Shown: positions 32,438 to 41,047 of the stretch, in pieces
Layout: each line of letters opens with the position of its first letter
Numbering within the stretch: position 1 is the stretch's first letter
Assembly: GCA_964460315.1 (NCBI GenBank)
Contig: CAYWPQ010000010.1
Span: forward strand, 1-41,751
Source: Lacustribacter sp964460315
GTDB taxonomy: Bacteria > Pseudomonadota > Gammaproteobacteria > Burkholderiales > Burkholderiaceae_A
DNA: 41,751 bases
Direction of reading: 5' to 3'
Notes under the pieces: generated by a model
Told to the model about the DNA's origin: nothing
The model's input: the letters and a program-made list of their open reading frames with translations, nothing else
Databases searched by the model: none
Program-made: the position numbers and the translations under genes

Positions 32438-33422
32438 AAGCATTCCTATTGAAAGAAGATGAAGACGATGTGGCCAGAAGGCACCACTGGAACCAGAGCA
32501 CACCAAAAATTAGGTGCGCCACCAAAAGATGAACGGGCTGGGCCACAGCAGGAAACCCAAGATGATTCAACGCCCCGCCCAAGAGCATTTCAAACACAAT
32601 CAAGCCCACCAATGCGTAAGAGGCAAGGCCCGCTGCCGTTTTGCGCCAAGGGCTTTTCATGATCTTGTAGATAAGGAAAAGGGCAAGACCCAGAACCACC
32701 CATGAGAACGAACGGTGGACATAGAAAATCGCGGGCACATGTTCCAGCCAGTCGTGGCGCGAGGCGTCCGTGACATTACGGCTAATCCAGTCAACGCTTT
32801 CACGAATCTGTAGGCCCGAGATCACCTGAAACACCAAGGCCGCCAGGGTGAGCAAAATGATGTGTCGAAACCAATCCGGCAAGGCGCCCTGAAGACTTGC
32901 CGAAAAATGGTCACGCGCTGCGCGAGTGGTGGCATAGATCAAGGCCATCTGAACCAGAAAGGCCCCCGTCATGTGAAGCGAGATCATCACGGGCTTGAGA
33001 TTCGTCGACACCACCTTCGAGCCAAGCCATGCATTAAAAAGCACAGCCAGCAGGGCAATCACCGCGGCATAGAACACCGGCGGGTCTTTCTGGCGAAACT
33101 TTGCCGAGACCAACACAAAAGCAAGAATGATCAGGCCGATGCTGGCCCCGACAAGACGGTTCACATATTCAATCCAGGTCTTGGTGGCGTCAAATGGGGC
33201 GGTGTCATAGCCGCGGTCGGCGTACTTGATGCGCCAATCCGCAGGAAGCTGAGACTCATGGGTTGGCGGAATCCATTGGCCAAAGCAAAGCGGCCAGTCC
33301 GGGCAGCCCATGCCAGCGCCTGTGGCGCGAACCGTGCCTCCCACAAGAATTAAAAAATACACAGCAATGATGGCAATCAGGCCAACCCGTCGAACCCAGC
33401 GGTCGTTCAAGGCTTCACTCAT
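32430..33422 (-). CDS. ctaA: COX15/CtaA family heme A synthase, unusual type
   Basis: Membrane enzyme oxidising heme O to heme A for cytochrome c oxidase. The 330 residues have about eight hydrophobic segments, with a conserved VRATGAGMGCPDWPLCFG (31-48) and His residues at H150 (SLHMTGAF), H236 (YVHRSFSW) and H298 (QPVHLLVAH). Where the first family His is expected in the ExxHR motif, this protein reads E85-Y-V-N88-R89. The loop QWIPPTHESQLP plus KTWIEYVNRLVG and NAWLGSKVVSTNL recall Bacteroidota CtaA rather than betaproteobacterial ones (from memory). Its location between tyrS and glyA, away from oxidase genes, is also unusual. It overlaps both tyrS (4 bp) and glyA (8 bp). Confidence 0.88.
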   Translation of the reverse strand: MSEALNDRWVRRVGLIAIIAVYFLILVGGTVRATGAGMGCPDWPLCFGQWIPPTHESQLPADWRIKYADRGYDTAPFDATKTWIEYVNRLVGASIGLIILAFVLVSAKFRQKDPPVFYAAVIALLAVLFNAWLGSKVVSTNLKPVMISLHMTGAFLVQMALIYATTRAARDHFSASLQGALPDWFRHIILLTLAALVFQVISGLQIRESVDWISRNVTDASRHDWLEHVPAIFYVHRSFSWVVLGLALFLIYKIMKSPWRKTAAGLASYALVGLIVFEMLLGGALNHLGFPAVAQPVHLLVAHLIFGVLWFQWCLLATSSSSSFNRNAYV

Positions 33423-34669
33423 TGAATGGACACCCTCGCGAATTTTCGTTTGCCCACCTGAACCACATAGGTTCCGGCACCCAGTTGAAGCTGTCGATCA
33501 GAGACTTTGTCGCCATCAATTCGCACACCCCCTTGCTCCAGGTTGCGAATCGCTTCGGCCGACGAGGGCGCAAGACCGGCTTGTTTCAGGACGGCCACGA
33601 TGCCAAGAGGCGCGTCCGTCAGGCTAACCTCAGGAATGTCGTCCGGGATGGCGCCTTGTTTGAAGCGCGCCTCAAAGGCCTCAAGAGCCTGCTGGGCTGC
33701 CGCAGCGCTATGAAAGCGTGCAACGATTTCCATCGCCAGGTCAACCTTGACGTCGCGCGGGTTTCGGCCCGCCGCAACTTCGGCCTGAAGCGCCTTGACC
33801 TGCGACATCGGGCGAAACGAGAGAAGCTCAAAGTAGCGCCACATCAGTTCGTCGGAAATGGACATCATCTTGCCGAAGATTTCATTGGCGGGTTCGGTGA
33901 TGCCGATGATGTTGCCCTTGCTCTTGGACATCTTTTCAACGCCGTCCAAGCCTTCCAGAAGCGGCATGGTCAGAATGCACTGAGGCACTTGGCCGAACTC
34001 CCGCTGAAGCTCGCGGCCCATTAGAAGATTGAATTTCTGGTCGGTGCCGCCGAGTTCCAGATCGGCCTTCAGCGCCACGGAGTCGTAGCCTTGCACCAAT
34101 GGGTAAAGAAATTCATGAACCGAAATGGGAATACCGCCTTTGTAACGCTTGGTGAAGTCGTCACGTTCCAGCATTCGAGCCACAGTGTATTTCGCGGCAA
34201 GCTGAATCATGCCCCTGGCACCAAGAGGCTCACACCATTCCGAGTTGTAACGGGTTTCGGTCTTGTTAGGGTCCAGCACCAGAGAAGCCTGCCTGAAATA
34301 GGTTTCCGCATTCGCCTTGATCTCTTCGGGGGTCAGCGGCGGACGGGTGGCATTTCGGCCCGTGGGGTCACCAATCAGCGCGGTGAAATCGCCAATCAAA
34401 AAGATGACGGTGTGGCCAAGGTCTTGGAGCTGGCGCATTTTATTGAGCACCACCGTGTGACCAAGGTGCAGATCTGGCGCGGTGGGGTCAAGGCCCAGCT
34501 TAATTCGCAGAGGAATGCCCGTGGCTTCACTTTTGGCGAGCTTGGCTGCAAATTCCGCAGCCACCAAGAGCTCATCGCAGCCACGAAGGGCCGTGTCCAT
34601 GGCGTGCGACACCGCATCCGTCATGGGCGGGGAGACGGCGGAAGGCTCTCGGGCTTCTGAATTCAACAC
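33419..34669 (-). CDS. tyrS: Tyrosine--tRNA ligase
   Basis: Charges tRNA-Tyr. The class I signatures are PDLHLGHTVVLNKM (HIGH motif as HLGH) and KMSKSKGN; tyrosine recognition lies in GYDSVALKADLELGGTDQKFN. A C-terminal S4-like RNA-binding domain starts near residue 355 (GGVRIDGDKV). At 416 residues it belongs to the TyrZ-like group common in betaproteobacteria. ATG at 34669 is used; M16 at 34624 is a possible shorter start. It heads the 14-kb minus-strand run and overlaps ctaA by ATGA. Divergent from the M23 gene across 101 bp. Confidence 0.95.
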   Translation of the reverse strand: MLNSEAREPSAVSPPMTDAVSHAMDTALRGCDELLVAAEFAAKLAKSEATGIPLRIKLGLDPTAPDLHLGHTVVLNKMRQLQDLGHTVIFLIGDFTALIGDPTGRNATRPPLTPEEIKANAETYFRQASLVLDPNKTETRYNSEWCEPLGARGMIQLAAKYTVARMLERDDFTKRYKGGIPISVHEFLYPLVQGYDSVALKADLELGGTDQKFNLLMGRELQREFGQVPQCILTMPLLEGLDGVEKMSKSKGNIIGITEPANEIFGKMMSISDELMWRYFELLSFRPMSQVKALQAEVAAGRNPRDVKVDLAMEIVARFHSAAAAQQALEAFEARFKQGAIPDDIPEVSLTDAPLGIVAVLKQAGLAPSSAEAIRNLEQGGVRIDGDKVSDRQLQLGAGTYVVQVGKRKFARVSIQ

Positions 34670-34751
34670 TCAACTCTTTCTGGGTGGCGGCAACTGGAAA
34701 AAAGAACGGCAGGAGCTTTCGGGGCGAAAACCGCCCGTCTAACCCATTCGA

Positions 34752-34767
34752 GGCTAGAATTTTAGCC
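34752..34767. repeat. GGCTA-N6-TAGCC dyad before the M23 peptidase start
   Basis: A perfect 5-bp inverted repeat with AT-rich centre (GAATTT) ends 3 bp before the start codon at 34771 in the tyrS/M23 divergent spacer. It could be an operator or overlap a -10 element (TAGAAT, 34755-34760), but no matching -35 was seen. Confidence 0.35.
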
Positions 34768-34770
34768 CTT

Positions 34771-35886
34771 ATGCCCCCCTTCAAACTTGAAAAACCGGAA
34801 CGTCTCTGGACGATTGGCCCCGCCATCTTCGGCCTGGCCATGGCCATCATGACGGCGCTTGGCATTGCGGGCATCTCCGAGGCTGAATCCAGGCTGCTGT
34901 CGACCCAGATCGCCATCGAACTCAAGCCAGGCCGGCTTGAAGAACAGATCTCGGCGCTGTCCGCCCACGGGCTTGAACTCACCCGCGAAGACGAGGTTCG
35001 GCGCGGCGACTCCACCGACAGCCTGCTCACACGCCTTGGCGTGGAGGACACGGCGGCCAGGCAGTACCTTCGGCGTGACTCCCGAACAGCCTCGGTGCTG
35101 CGTGGCAATGTGGGACAAAACGCCCTGGTCACCACCGACCTTCAGGGCAAGCTTTTACGTCTGCAGATGATCAACAAGCTGGATGCCTGGATTGTTGAAA
35201 GAACTGGTGAAGGCCAATTCACCACGCGAACAGCAAGGCTTGGCCAGGAAACCCGGATCGAGCACCGCTCTGTCCAGGTGGGGCGATCGTTTTTTGCAGC
35301 CATGGACGAGGCCAATGTTCCTGAGTCCATCACGGAACAGGTGGTGACCTTGTTTGAATCTGATCTGGACTTTCGTCGACAGGTGAAGCCTGGCGATATC
35401 GTGCGGGTGATCTATGAAAACCAGCTGGTGGGTGGCCGCGGCATTGGCGTGTACAAGCTGATTGCGGTNNNNNNNNNNNNNNNNNNNNNNNNNNNNNNNN
35501 NNNNNNNNNNNNNNNNNNNNNNNNNNNNNNNNNNNNNNNNNNNNNNNNNNNNNNNNNNNNNNNNNNNNGAAATCAAACACAACGAACGTTATTCCACCCT
35601 GTATGCCCACCTCAGCGGCTTTGCGGATGGGCTCACGCGTGGAAAATCGGTGCAGATGGGTGAAGTCATCGGTTTCGTGGGGTCAACAGGCTGGGCCACC
35701 GGGCCGCATCTTCACTATGAATTTCGTGTCAACGGCAGGCATGTGGATCCCAGTCAGATCATTGCCGAGAATCCTCAGGTTCCCTCACTCAAAGGCCGCG
35801 AACTTACCGCCTTTGAAAAGGTTGCCGCTGATCTGCGCAACCGTCTGACCCTTCTCGACAGCGTGAACACCGCCAAGGTGCAATAG
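34771..35886 (+). CDS. M23-family (LytM-type) murein endopeptidase, middle lost in gap
   Basis: Predicted envelope peptidoglycan hydrolase or LytM-type activator. The N-terminus has one hydrophobic segment (about residues 14-34) for membrane anchoring. An OapA/LysM-like helical region follows (SLLTRLGVEDTAARQYLRRD) and then the domain common to this family (VRQVKPGDIVRVIYENQLVGG). After the N-run comes the end of the M23 domain, with STLYAHLSGF and the zinc ligand motif GPHLHYEFRVNG. The first zinc motif HxxxD and about 90 residues that relatives have here are missing, so the 100 N must replace roughly 270-300 bp; that the frame is kept is chance. ATG at 34771 is preferred to an earlier frame overlapping the tyrS leader. 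anmK follows with no spacer. Confidence 0.9.
   Translation: MPPFKLEKPERLWTIGPAIFGLAMAIMTALGIAGISEAESRLLSTQIAIELKPGRLEEQISALSAHGLELTREDEVRRGDSTDSLLTRLGVEDTAARQYLRRDSRTASVLRGNVGQNALVTTDLQGKLLRLQMINKLDAWIVERTGEGQFTTRTARLGQETRIEHRSVQVGRSFFAAMDEANVPESITEQVVTLFESDLDFRRQVKPGDIVRVIYENQLVGGRGIGVYKLIAXXXXXXXXXXXXXXXXXXXXXXXXXXXXXXXXXXEIKHNERYSTLYAHLSGFADGLTRGKSVQMGEVIGFVGSTGWATGPHLHYEFRVNGRHVDPSQIIAENPQVPSLKGRELTAFEKVAADLRNRLTLLDSVNTAKVQ
35469..35568. other. Assembly gap 3 (100 N) inside the M23 peptidase gene
   Basis: Exactly 100 N. The flanks share no repeat. Comparison with the family layout indicates missing real sequence including the HxxxD zinc motif, so the placeholder is too short. Confidence 0.92.
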
Positions 35887-37098
35887 ATGTCGAGCCCAGC
35901 CCATTCGTCATCCACCGCAGGCCGTTACGCCGGTGTGATGACCGGCACAAGCCTGGATGGAATTGATGTCGCCGTTGTTCAGGTTCAGCCATCAGGCGGT
36001 ATGACGCTTCTGGGAAGTCAGTCATTCCCATTCGACCCCGCCCTGACTCAGGCTCTGATGCAGCTTCAGGCTCCGATCGACAACGAGCTTTTTGAATCCG
36101 CCATCACCGCCAACCGTTATGCTGACGCTGTCTCTGCCGCGATTCTCGCTACTCTTCAGCCACTCGGTCTCAAGCCCCAAGACATCGTTGCGGCGGGTGT
36201 GCACGGCCAGACCCTTCGGCATCGTCCCGATCTTGGATTTTCAATTCAGCTGAATGCTCCGGCGCGAATTGCCGAGGCCACTGGGATCACGGTGGTCTCT
36301 GATTTCAGAAGTCGTGATCTCGCCGCAGGTGGTCAGGGCGCACCGCTGGTCCCCGCCTTTCATCGAATCATGGTGGATTCAGGCGAAGGACTGAACCTCG
36401 CGACCCAATCCGAACCCTCTGCCCAGGCGGTGGTGAATGTCGGGGGCATCGCGAACATCAGCTGGCTGGGTAGTCAGACACTGGGGTTTGACTGCGGCCC
36501 GGGCAACATGCTGATGGACCTTTGGATTCGCCAACACCAGGGCCGTAGCTTTGATCACGACGGCAGCTGGGGAAGACAAGGGCAGGTGCAAGAGCCGCTT
36601 CTGAAGGTGATGCTGAGCGAACCCTTCTTTCATCAGTCGCCGCCCAAAAGCACCGGCAGGGATCTCTTTTCTGAATCCTGGCTCAATGACTGTCTTGCGC
36701 ATGCAAGCTGCGCGAAGACAGCACCGCAGGATATTCAGGCCACCCTGCGTGTGCTCACAGCGCGGGCGATCGCCCAGGAGCTTCATCGTCTTGAAATGAC
36801 GACTCACGAAACACTGAAGAATGTCTGGGTCTGCGGTGGTGGTGCCCGCAACAAAGCTCTGATGGAGGAGATTGGTGTACAGACCCGACATCAATTGGGT
36901 CGATCCATTCCTGTTGCCAGCACCCAGACCATGGGCTGGGACCCTCAGTTGATTGAGGCCTGTGCCTTTGCCTGGCTTGCCGCACAAACGATGCAAGGTC
37001 TTCCCGGAAACCTTCCCGCAGTCACCGGTGCCCGCGGAGAACGAGTGCTGGGATCGATTACGCCAGCTGCTCGTCCACCCACTCCAGCCAATGCCTGA
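35887..37098 (+). CDS. anmK: Anhydro-N-acetylmuramic acid kinase
   Basis: Cleaves and phosphorylates 1,6-anhydro-MurNAc to MurNAc-6-phosphate in cell-wall recycling. The ASKHA-type kinase signatures are YAGVMTGTSLDGIDVAVV at the N-terminus, GVHGQTLRHRP, VSDFRSRDLAAGGQGAPLVPAFH split at RDLAAGGQGAPL, NVGGIANIS, GFDCGPGNMLMD and VWVCGGGARNKALM. 403 residues. The ATG follows the M23 stop directly, so murein hydrolysis and recycling genes are coupled. The last 41 bp overlap glcF on the other strand. Confidence 0.95.
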   Translation: MSSPAHSSSTAGRYAGVMTGTSLDGIDVAVVQVQPSGGMTLLGSQSFPFDPALTQALMQLQAPIDNELFESAITANRYADAVSAAILATLQPLGLKPQDIVAAGVHGQTLRHRPDLGFSIQLNAPARIAEATGITVVSDFRSRDLAAGGQGAPLVPAFHRIMVDSGEGLNLATQSEPSAQAVVNVGGIANISWLGSQTLGFDCGPGNMLMDLWIRQHQGRSFDHDGSWGRQGQVQEPLLKVMLSEPFFHQSPPKSTGRDLFSESWLNDCLAHASCAKTAPQDIQATLRVLTARAIAQELHRLEMTTHETLKNVWVCGGGARNKALMEEIGVQTRHQLGRSIPVASTQTMGWDPQLIEACAFAWLAAQTMQGLPGNLPAVTGARGERVLGSITPAARPPTPANA

Positions 37099-38305
37099 CA
37101 GGCGTTGACGTCCCCGACTGTAGGTGGGTGATGCAGCCCACATTGGCGGAAAGAATCGTGGTGGGTTGATGGACCGAGAGCGCGGAAAGTTTGCGCTCTT
37201 TCAGTTCGGATGAAAGCTGGGGCTGCATGACCGAGTAAGTACCCGCCGAGCCACAACAGAGATGACTGTCGGCCACCGGCACCAGTTTGGCCCCAAGCGC
37301 GGTGAGCAGTTTTTCAACCGTCCCACGAATCTTCAGGCCATGCTGAAGGGTGCATGGTGGATGAAAGGCCATGGGCTTGTCTGTTGGTGCAGACGAACCC
37401 TTGGCGCGACGTTCGGCCATTCGTTGCTGCAGTTCCGGCAGCAACGATTCCAAAAACTCGATCGGGTCACGCGTCAATTCACTGACACGTCGTGCGCGGT
37501 CCGCATACGCTGGGTCTGAGGCCAAAAGGTGTCCGTAATCTTTCACCATCACGCCACAGCCGCTGGCGTTCACCACAATGGCTTCGATGCGATTGGCCTG
37601 AATGTCGGGCCACCAGGCGTCGATGTTGCGACGCGCATCGGCAAGCCCACCCGCGGCGTCCGCCAGGTGGTGTTTGATCGCGCCACAACATCCCGACCCG
37701 TTCACTGTGGCGCCGGTGATGCCAAGAACATCGAGCACCCGAATGGTTGCCGCATCAATGCCAGGAAGCATGGCAGGCTGCACACAGCCTTTGAGAAGAA
37801 TGACCCGCCGCGCATGCTGCCGACTGGGAAGCACACCGGGCGCCCTGTATTGCGGCACCTTGGCCTTCAGGGCTTTGGGCAAGAGGCCTCGCACCGTCTG
37901 CCCCGCACGCATAGCCGGCGCAAACAAGGACGAGCTCAATCCTTTTTTCAAGGCGGTGCGCATGAGTTTTTCTGACCATGGTCGAGCCACGCGGGACTCG
38001 ACCATGTCACGGCCAAGATCAACAAGCCTACCGTATTCCACACCCGACGGGCAGGTGGTTTCACAGTTGCGGCAGGTGAGGCATCGATCAAGATGGATCT
38101 GGGTCTCGCGGGTGACGGGTGCGCCCTCGACCATCTGCTTGATCATGTAGATGCGTCCACGGGGACCGTCCAGTTCATCACCAAGAATTTGGTAGGTTGG
38201 GCAGGTGGCCGTGCAGAATCCGCAGTGCACGCAACGCCGAAGAATTTCTTGGGCTGCTAAGCCTTCGGCGGTGTTCGCGAACTCGGGGGCAAGGGTGGTT
38301 TCCAT
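37058..38305 (-). CDS. glcF: Glycolate oxidase iron-sulfur subunit GlcF
   Basis: Electron-transfer subunit of membrane-associated glycolate dehydrogenase. Two [4Fe-4S] motifs stand at the N-terminus: CVHCGFCTATCP and CLTCRNCETTCP. Two CCG domains follow, visible as GSGCCGAIKHHLAD and DSHLCCGSAGTYSVMQP. 415 residues is close to E. coli GlcF (407). It starts 4 bp after the glcE stop. Its last 41 bp overlap the end of anmK tail to tail. Confidence 0.95.
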   Translation of the reverse strand: METTLAPEFANTAEGLAAQEILRRCVHCGFCTATCPTYQILGDELDGPRGRIYMIKQMVEGAPVTRETQIHLDRCLTCRNCETTCPSGVEYGRLVDLGRDMVESRVARPWSEKLMRTALKKGLSSSLFAPAMRAGQTVRGLLPKALKAKVPQYRAPGVLPSRQHARRVILLKGCVQPAMLPGIDAATIRVLDVLGITGATVNGSGCCGAIKHHLADAAGGLADARRNIDAWWPDIQANRIEAIVVNASGCGVMVKDYGHLLASDPAYADRARRVSELTRDPIEFLESLLPELQQRMAERRAKGSSAPTDKPMAFHPPCTLQHGLKIRGTVEKLLTALGAKLVPVADSHLCCGSAGTYSVMQPQLSSELKERKLSALSVHQPTTILSANVGCITHLQSGTSTPVRHWLEWVDEQLA

Positions 38306-38309
38306 GGCA

Positions 38310-39431
38310 TTACAAACCTGGGTAAAGACGGCCGGGATTAAACAAGGTGTCGGGGTCGATTTCGCGCTTGAGGCGTTGATGAATCTTCATGAGTGCGGGC
38401 GAAATTTCAGAAAACACGCCCTGCGAGCGACGAGTCTCAGGCAGTACGGAACGAAACAGGGTGGCGTGGCCTCCGGCAGCGCGAGCGATCTGTCGAACTC
38501 GATCCGCCGGTGCATCGGTTTGGATCCAACGCAAGGCGCCGCCCCATTCGATGAGCTGAGGCTCGGCGAACTGATTCGACAGCGGGGCCACACTGGGAAC
38601 GGAAAGTCGCCACAGCGCAACCGTCGGATTGGCTGGGTTTAACTTGAAAAAGTTGTCGGCATGGTCACGCAGCCCCTGCCATAGCGAATGGGCTGAGGCT
38701 TGCGAAAGCTTTTCGCCGCCAAGCTTTTGAATGGCCGCATCCACAGCGGCCACAGCTCCGGCAAGACGAATATAAAAGCGGCCATCTTTCCAAACTGTGG
38801 CCACCATCGGCAAGGGTTGTCCCGCCCATCGGTTTGCGGTGTCAATAGAATCTTGCGCCGACATCTCAAAGACCAGGGTTTCATCCGCAGGTGGCTTCGG
38901 TAAAACCTTGAGCGAGACATCGACAATCAACCCCATGGTTCCCATGGCACCCGTGTTGAGCCGAGACAGGTCATAGCCCGCCACGTTTTTCATCACTGTG
39001 CCGCCATAGCGCAGGGGTGTGGCCTGCGCATCAAGCACCGTCATGCCAAGAACAAAATCTTTGGCAGCACCCGCGGACATTCGACGTGGGCCCGAGAGCC
39101 CCGTGGCCATCATGCCGCCCACGGTGCCTTGCCCATTAAAGCGCGGGGGCTCAAAGGCCAGCATCTGACCGGACGCATCAAGCGTTTGTTCAAGTTCAGT
39201 GATGGGCGTGCCCGATTTCGCAACCACCACCAGCTCGGTGGGGTCGTAATCGACAATGCCTTGGTGACCTTGGGTGGAGAGAAGCCTGGACTCATCGCTG
39301 GGCGGGGGACCGTAAAACGCTTTGGAGCCGTGGCCTTCGATACGAATGGACTGGCCTTGCGCCCGTGCCTCGCGAATGGTGTCGATGGCCTGTTGAAGCC
39401 AGGCGGAATCGTGCGAAGGGCTTGCCGTCAT
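38310..39431 (-). CDS. glcE: Glycolate oxidase FAD-binding subunit GlcE
   Basis: Second flavoprotein subunit of glycolate dehydrogenase. The FAD_binding_4 domain runs from about residue 20 to 190 with DYDPTELVVVAKSGTPITELE, FNGQGTVGGMMATGLSGPRR and the late GGTVMKNVAGYDLSRLNTGAMG split at VMKNVAGYDLSRL. The C-terminus ends DPDTLFNPGRLYPGL, typical of the family. 373 residues. The ATG lies one base after the glcD stop. Confidence 0.95.
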   Translation of the reverse strand: MTASPSHDSAWLQQAIDTIREARAQGQSIRIEGHGSKAFYGPPPSDESRLLSTQGHQGIVDYDPTELVVVAKSGTPITELEQTLDASGQMLAFEPPRFNGQGTVGGMMATGLSGPRRMSAGAAKDFVLGMTVLDAQATPLRYGGTVMKNVAGYDLSRLNTGAMGTMGLIVDVSLKVLPKPPADETLVFEMSAQDSIDTANRWAGQPLPMVATVWKDGRFYIRLAGAVAAVDAAIQKLGGEKLSQASAHSLWQGLRDHADNFFKLNPANPTVALWRLSVPSVAPLSNQFAEPQLIEWGGALRWIQTDAPADRVRQIARAAGGHATLFRSVLPETRRSQGVFSEISPALMKIHQRLKREIDPDTLFNPGRLYPGL

Positions 39432-39432
39432 T

Positions 39433-40956
39433 TTAGAAACGTGGAAGCTCAGGAAACTTCAGGGCGCCCCGATGCACATGCATCTTGCCGTATTCCGCGC
39501 AGCGCGACAGCGTGGGAATGGCCTTCCCGGGGTTCAACAAACCCGCCGGGTCAAAGGCGCGCTTGACGGCAAAAAAGCTGATGCGCTCTTCTGGCGAGAA
39601 CTGCACACACATGCTGTTGATCTTTTCAAGACCCACACCATGTTCGCCAGTAACCGTGCCACCAAATTCCACACAGAGCTCAAGAATTTCCGCGCCAAAG
39701 AGTTCCGCACGGTGGAATTCACCGGGGTTGGCGGCGTCGAAAAGAATCAGAGGGTGAAGGTTGCCGTCGCCAGCATGAAACACATTCATGCAACCCAGGC
39801 CGTACTTCACTTCCATTTCGGCAATTCGCTTGAGCATCTCGCCCAGACGACGCCGGGGAATGGTGCCGTCCATGCAGTAGTAATCGGCCGCCACACGGCC
39901 TGCCGCAGGAAAAGCGTTCTTTCGGCCCGACCAGAAACGAAGGCGCTCGTCTTCAGATTCCGACACCCGCATCTGCGTGGCGCCACTGGCCGAAAGCACC
40001 GCCTTCATGCGGCCAATTTCTTCTTCGACTTCCTCGGGCGTGCCGTCGGATTCACAGAGCAAGATGGCCTCGGCATTGAGGTCGTAACCAGCGTGAACAA
40101 ATTCTTCCACCGCCCCCGTGGTCTTTTTGTCCATCATCTCAAGACCAGCGGGGATGATGCCCGCTGCAATTAGATTGGCCACCGCCAAACCCGATTTCTC
40201 AACGTCGTCGAATGAGGCCATGATGACCCTGGCCAGCTGAGGCTTGGGAACAAGCTTGACGGTGACCTCCGTGACCACGGCCAGCATGCCCTCGGAACCG
40301 ATGACCGTCGAGAGCAGATCAAGACCGGGGGAATCGAGCGCTTCGGAGCCAAGCTCGATGATCTCGCCCTCGATGGTGACGCCACGAATGCGCAGCACGT
40401 TATGAACCGTTAAGCCATATTTCAGGCAGTGCACACCGCCTGAATTTTCCGCCACATTGCCGCCAATAGAGCAGGCGATTTGAGACGAAGGGTCCGGCGC
40501 GTAATAAAGGTTAAATGGCGCGGCGGCCTCCGAAATCGCAGCGTTGCGAACACCCGGCTGCACGCGAGCAATTCGTGCCACAGGGTCGACACTGAGAATG
40601 GTTTTCAGCTTCGCCAGCGACAACACAATGCCGCCACGGTGCGGGGTGGCACCACCGGACAAACCGGTGCCGGCACCGCGGGCCACCACCGGCACATCAA
40701 GCCGGCTGGCAATCTTCAGAATTTCAATCACCTGGGCTTCGTTGTGCGGCAACACCACCACGGCAGGCATCTGACGGTAACCGGCAAGGCCGTCGCATTC
40801 ATAGGGTCTGAGTGACTCCGGGGTGGCCAGCAGGCTTTTTTCTGGCAACACTTTGGCCAGCTCTCGAAGAAGGGTGTCTCGGGACGAGGCCTCCATCGGC
40901 TGGGTGAAGTCTGAGAATCGAAGTTCGCCAAGATGCAGTTCGCGCGGTGCATTCAT
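39433..40956 (-). CDS. glcD: Glycolate oxidase subunit GlcD
   Basis: Catalytic FAD subunit oxidising glycolate to glyoxylate. The PCMH-type FAD domain shows PVVARGAGTGLSGGATPHRGG split at the GAGTGLSGGA core, ACSIGGNVAENSGGVHCLKYG, and the substrate and metal site in NVFHAGDGNLHPLILFD; the C-terminus has FGGTVTGEHGVGLEK and FDPAGLLNPGKA. 507 residues. First gene of glcDEF on the minus strand. No glcC-type regulator is seen next to it; the upstream neighbour across 91 bp is the divergent adenosyltransferase gene. Confidence 0.96.
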   Translation of the reverse strand: MNAPRELHLGELRFSDFTQPMEASSRDTLLRELAKVLPEKSLLATPESLRPYECDGLAGYRQMPAVVVLPHNEAQVIEILKIASRLDVPVVARGAGTGLSGGATPHRGGIVLSLAKLKTILSVDPVARIARVQPGVRNAAISEAAAPFNLYYAPDPSSQIACSIGGNVAENSGGVHCLKYGLTVHNVLRIRGVTIEGEIIELGSEALDSPGLDLLSTVIGSEGMLAVVTEVTVKLVPKPQLARVIMASFDDVEKSGLAVANLIAAGIIPAGLEMMDKKTTGAVEEFVHAGYDLNAEAILLCESDGTPEEVEEEIGRMKAVLSASGATQMRVSESEDERLRFWSGRKNAFPAAGRVAADYYCMDGTIPRRRLGEMLKRIAEMEVKYGLGCMNVFHAGDGNLHPLILFDAANPGEFHRAELFGAEILELCVEFGGTVTGEHGVGLEKINSMCVQFSPEERISFFAVKRAFDPAGLLNPGKAIPTLSRCAEYGKMHVHRGALKFPELPRF

Positions 40957-40968
40957 AAGCTTTGGGCG

Positions 40969-40998
40969 TTGCAGAATTGATCAGAAAATCAGTATAGG
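40969..40998 (+). promoter_or_regulatory. Weak candidate promoter for the adenosyltransferase gene
   Basis: TTGCAG (40969-40974) and TATAGG (40993-40998) are 18 bp apart in the glcD/adenosyltransferase spacer, about 50 bp before the start codon at 41048. Both hexamers are imperfect, so this is only a guess. The rest of the 91-bp spacer shows no riboswitch; a B12 riboswitch would not fit. Confidence 0.3.
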
Positions 40999-41047
40999 GG
41001 AAGAAGCCCTACTGTCCGTAAAAACCCTTGCGGTTAAACTCTGGCCC

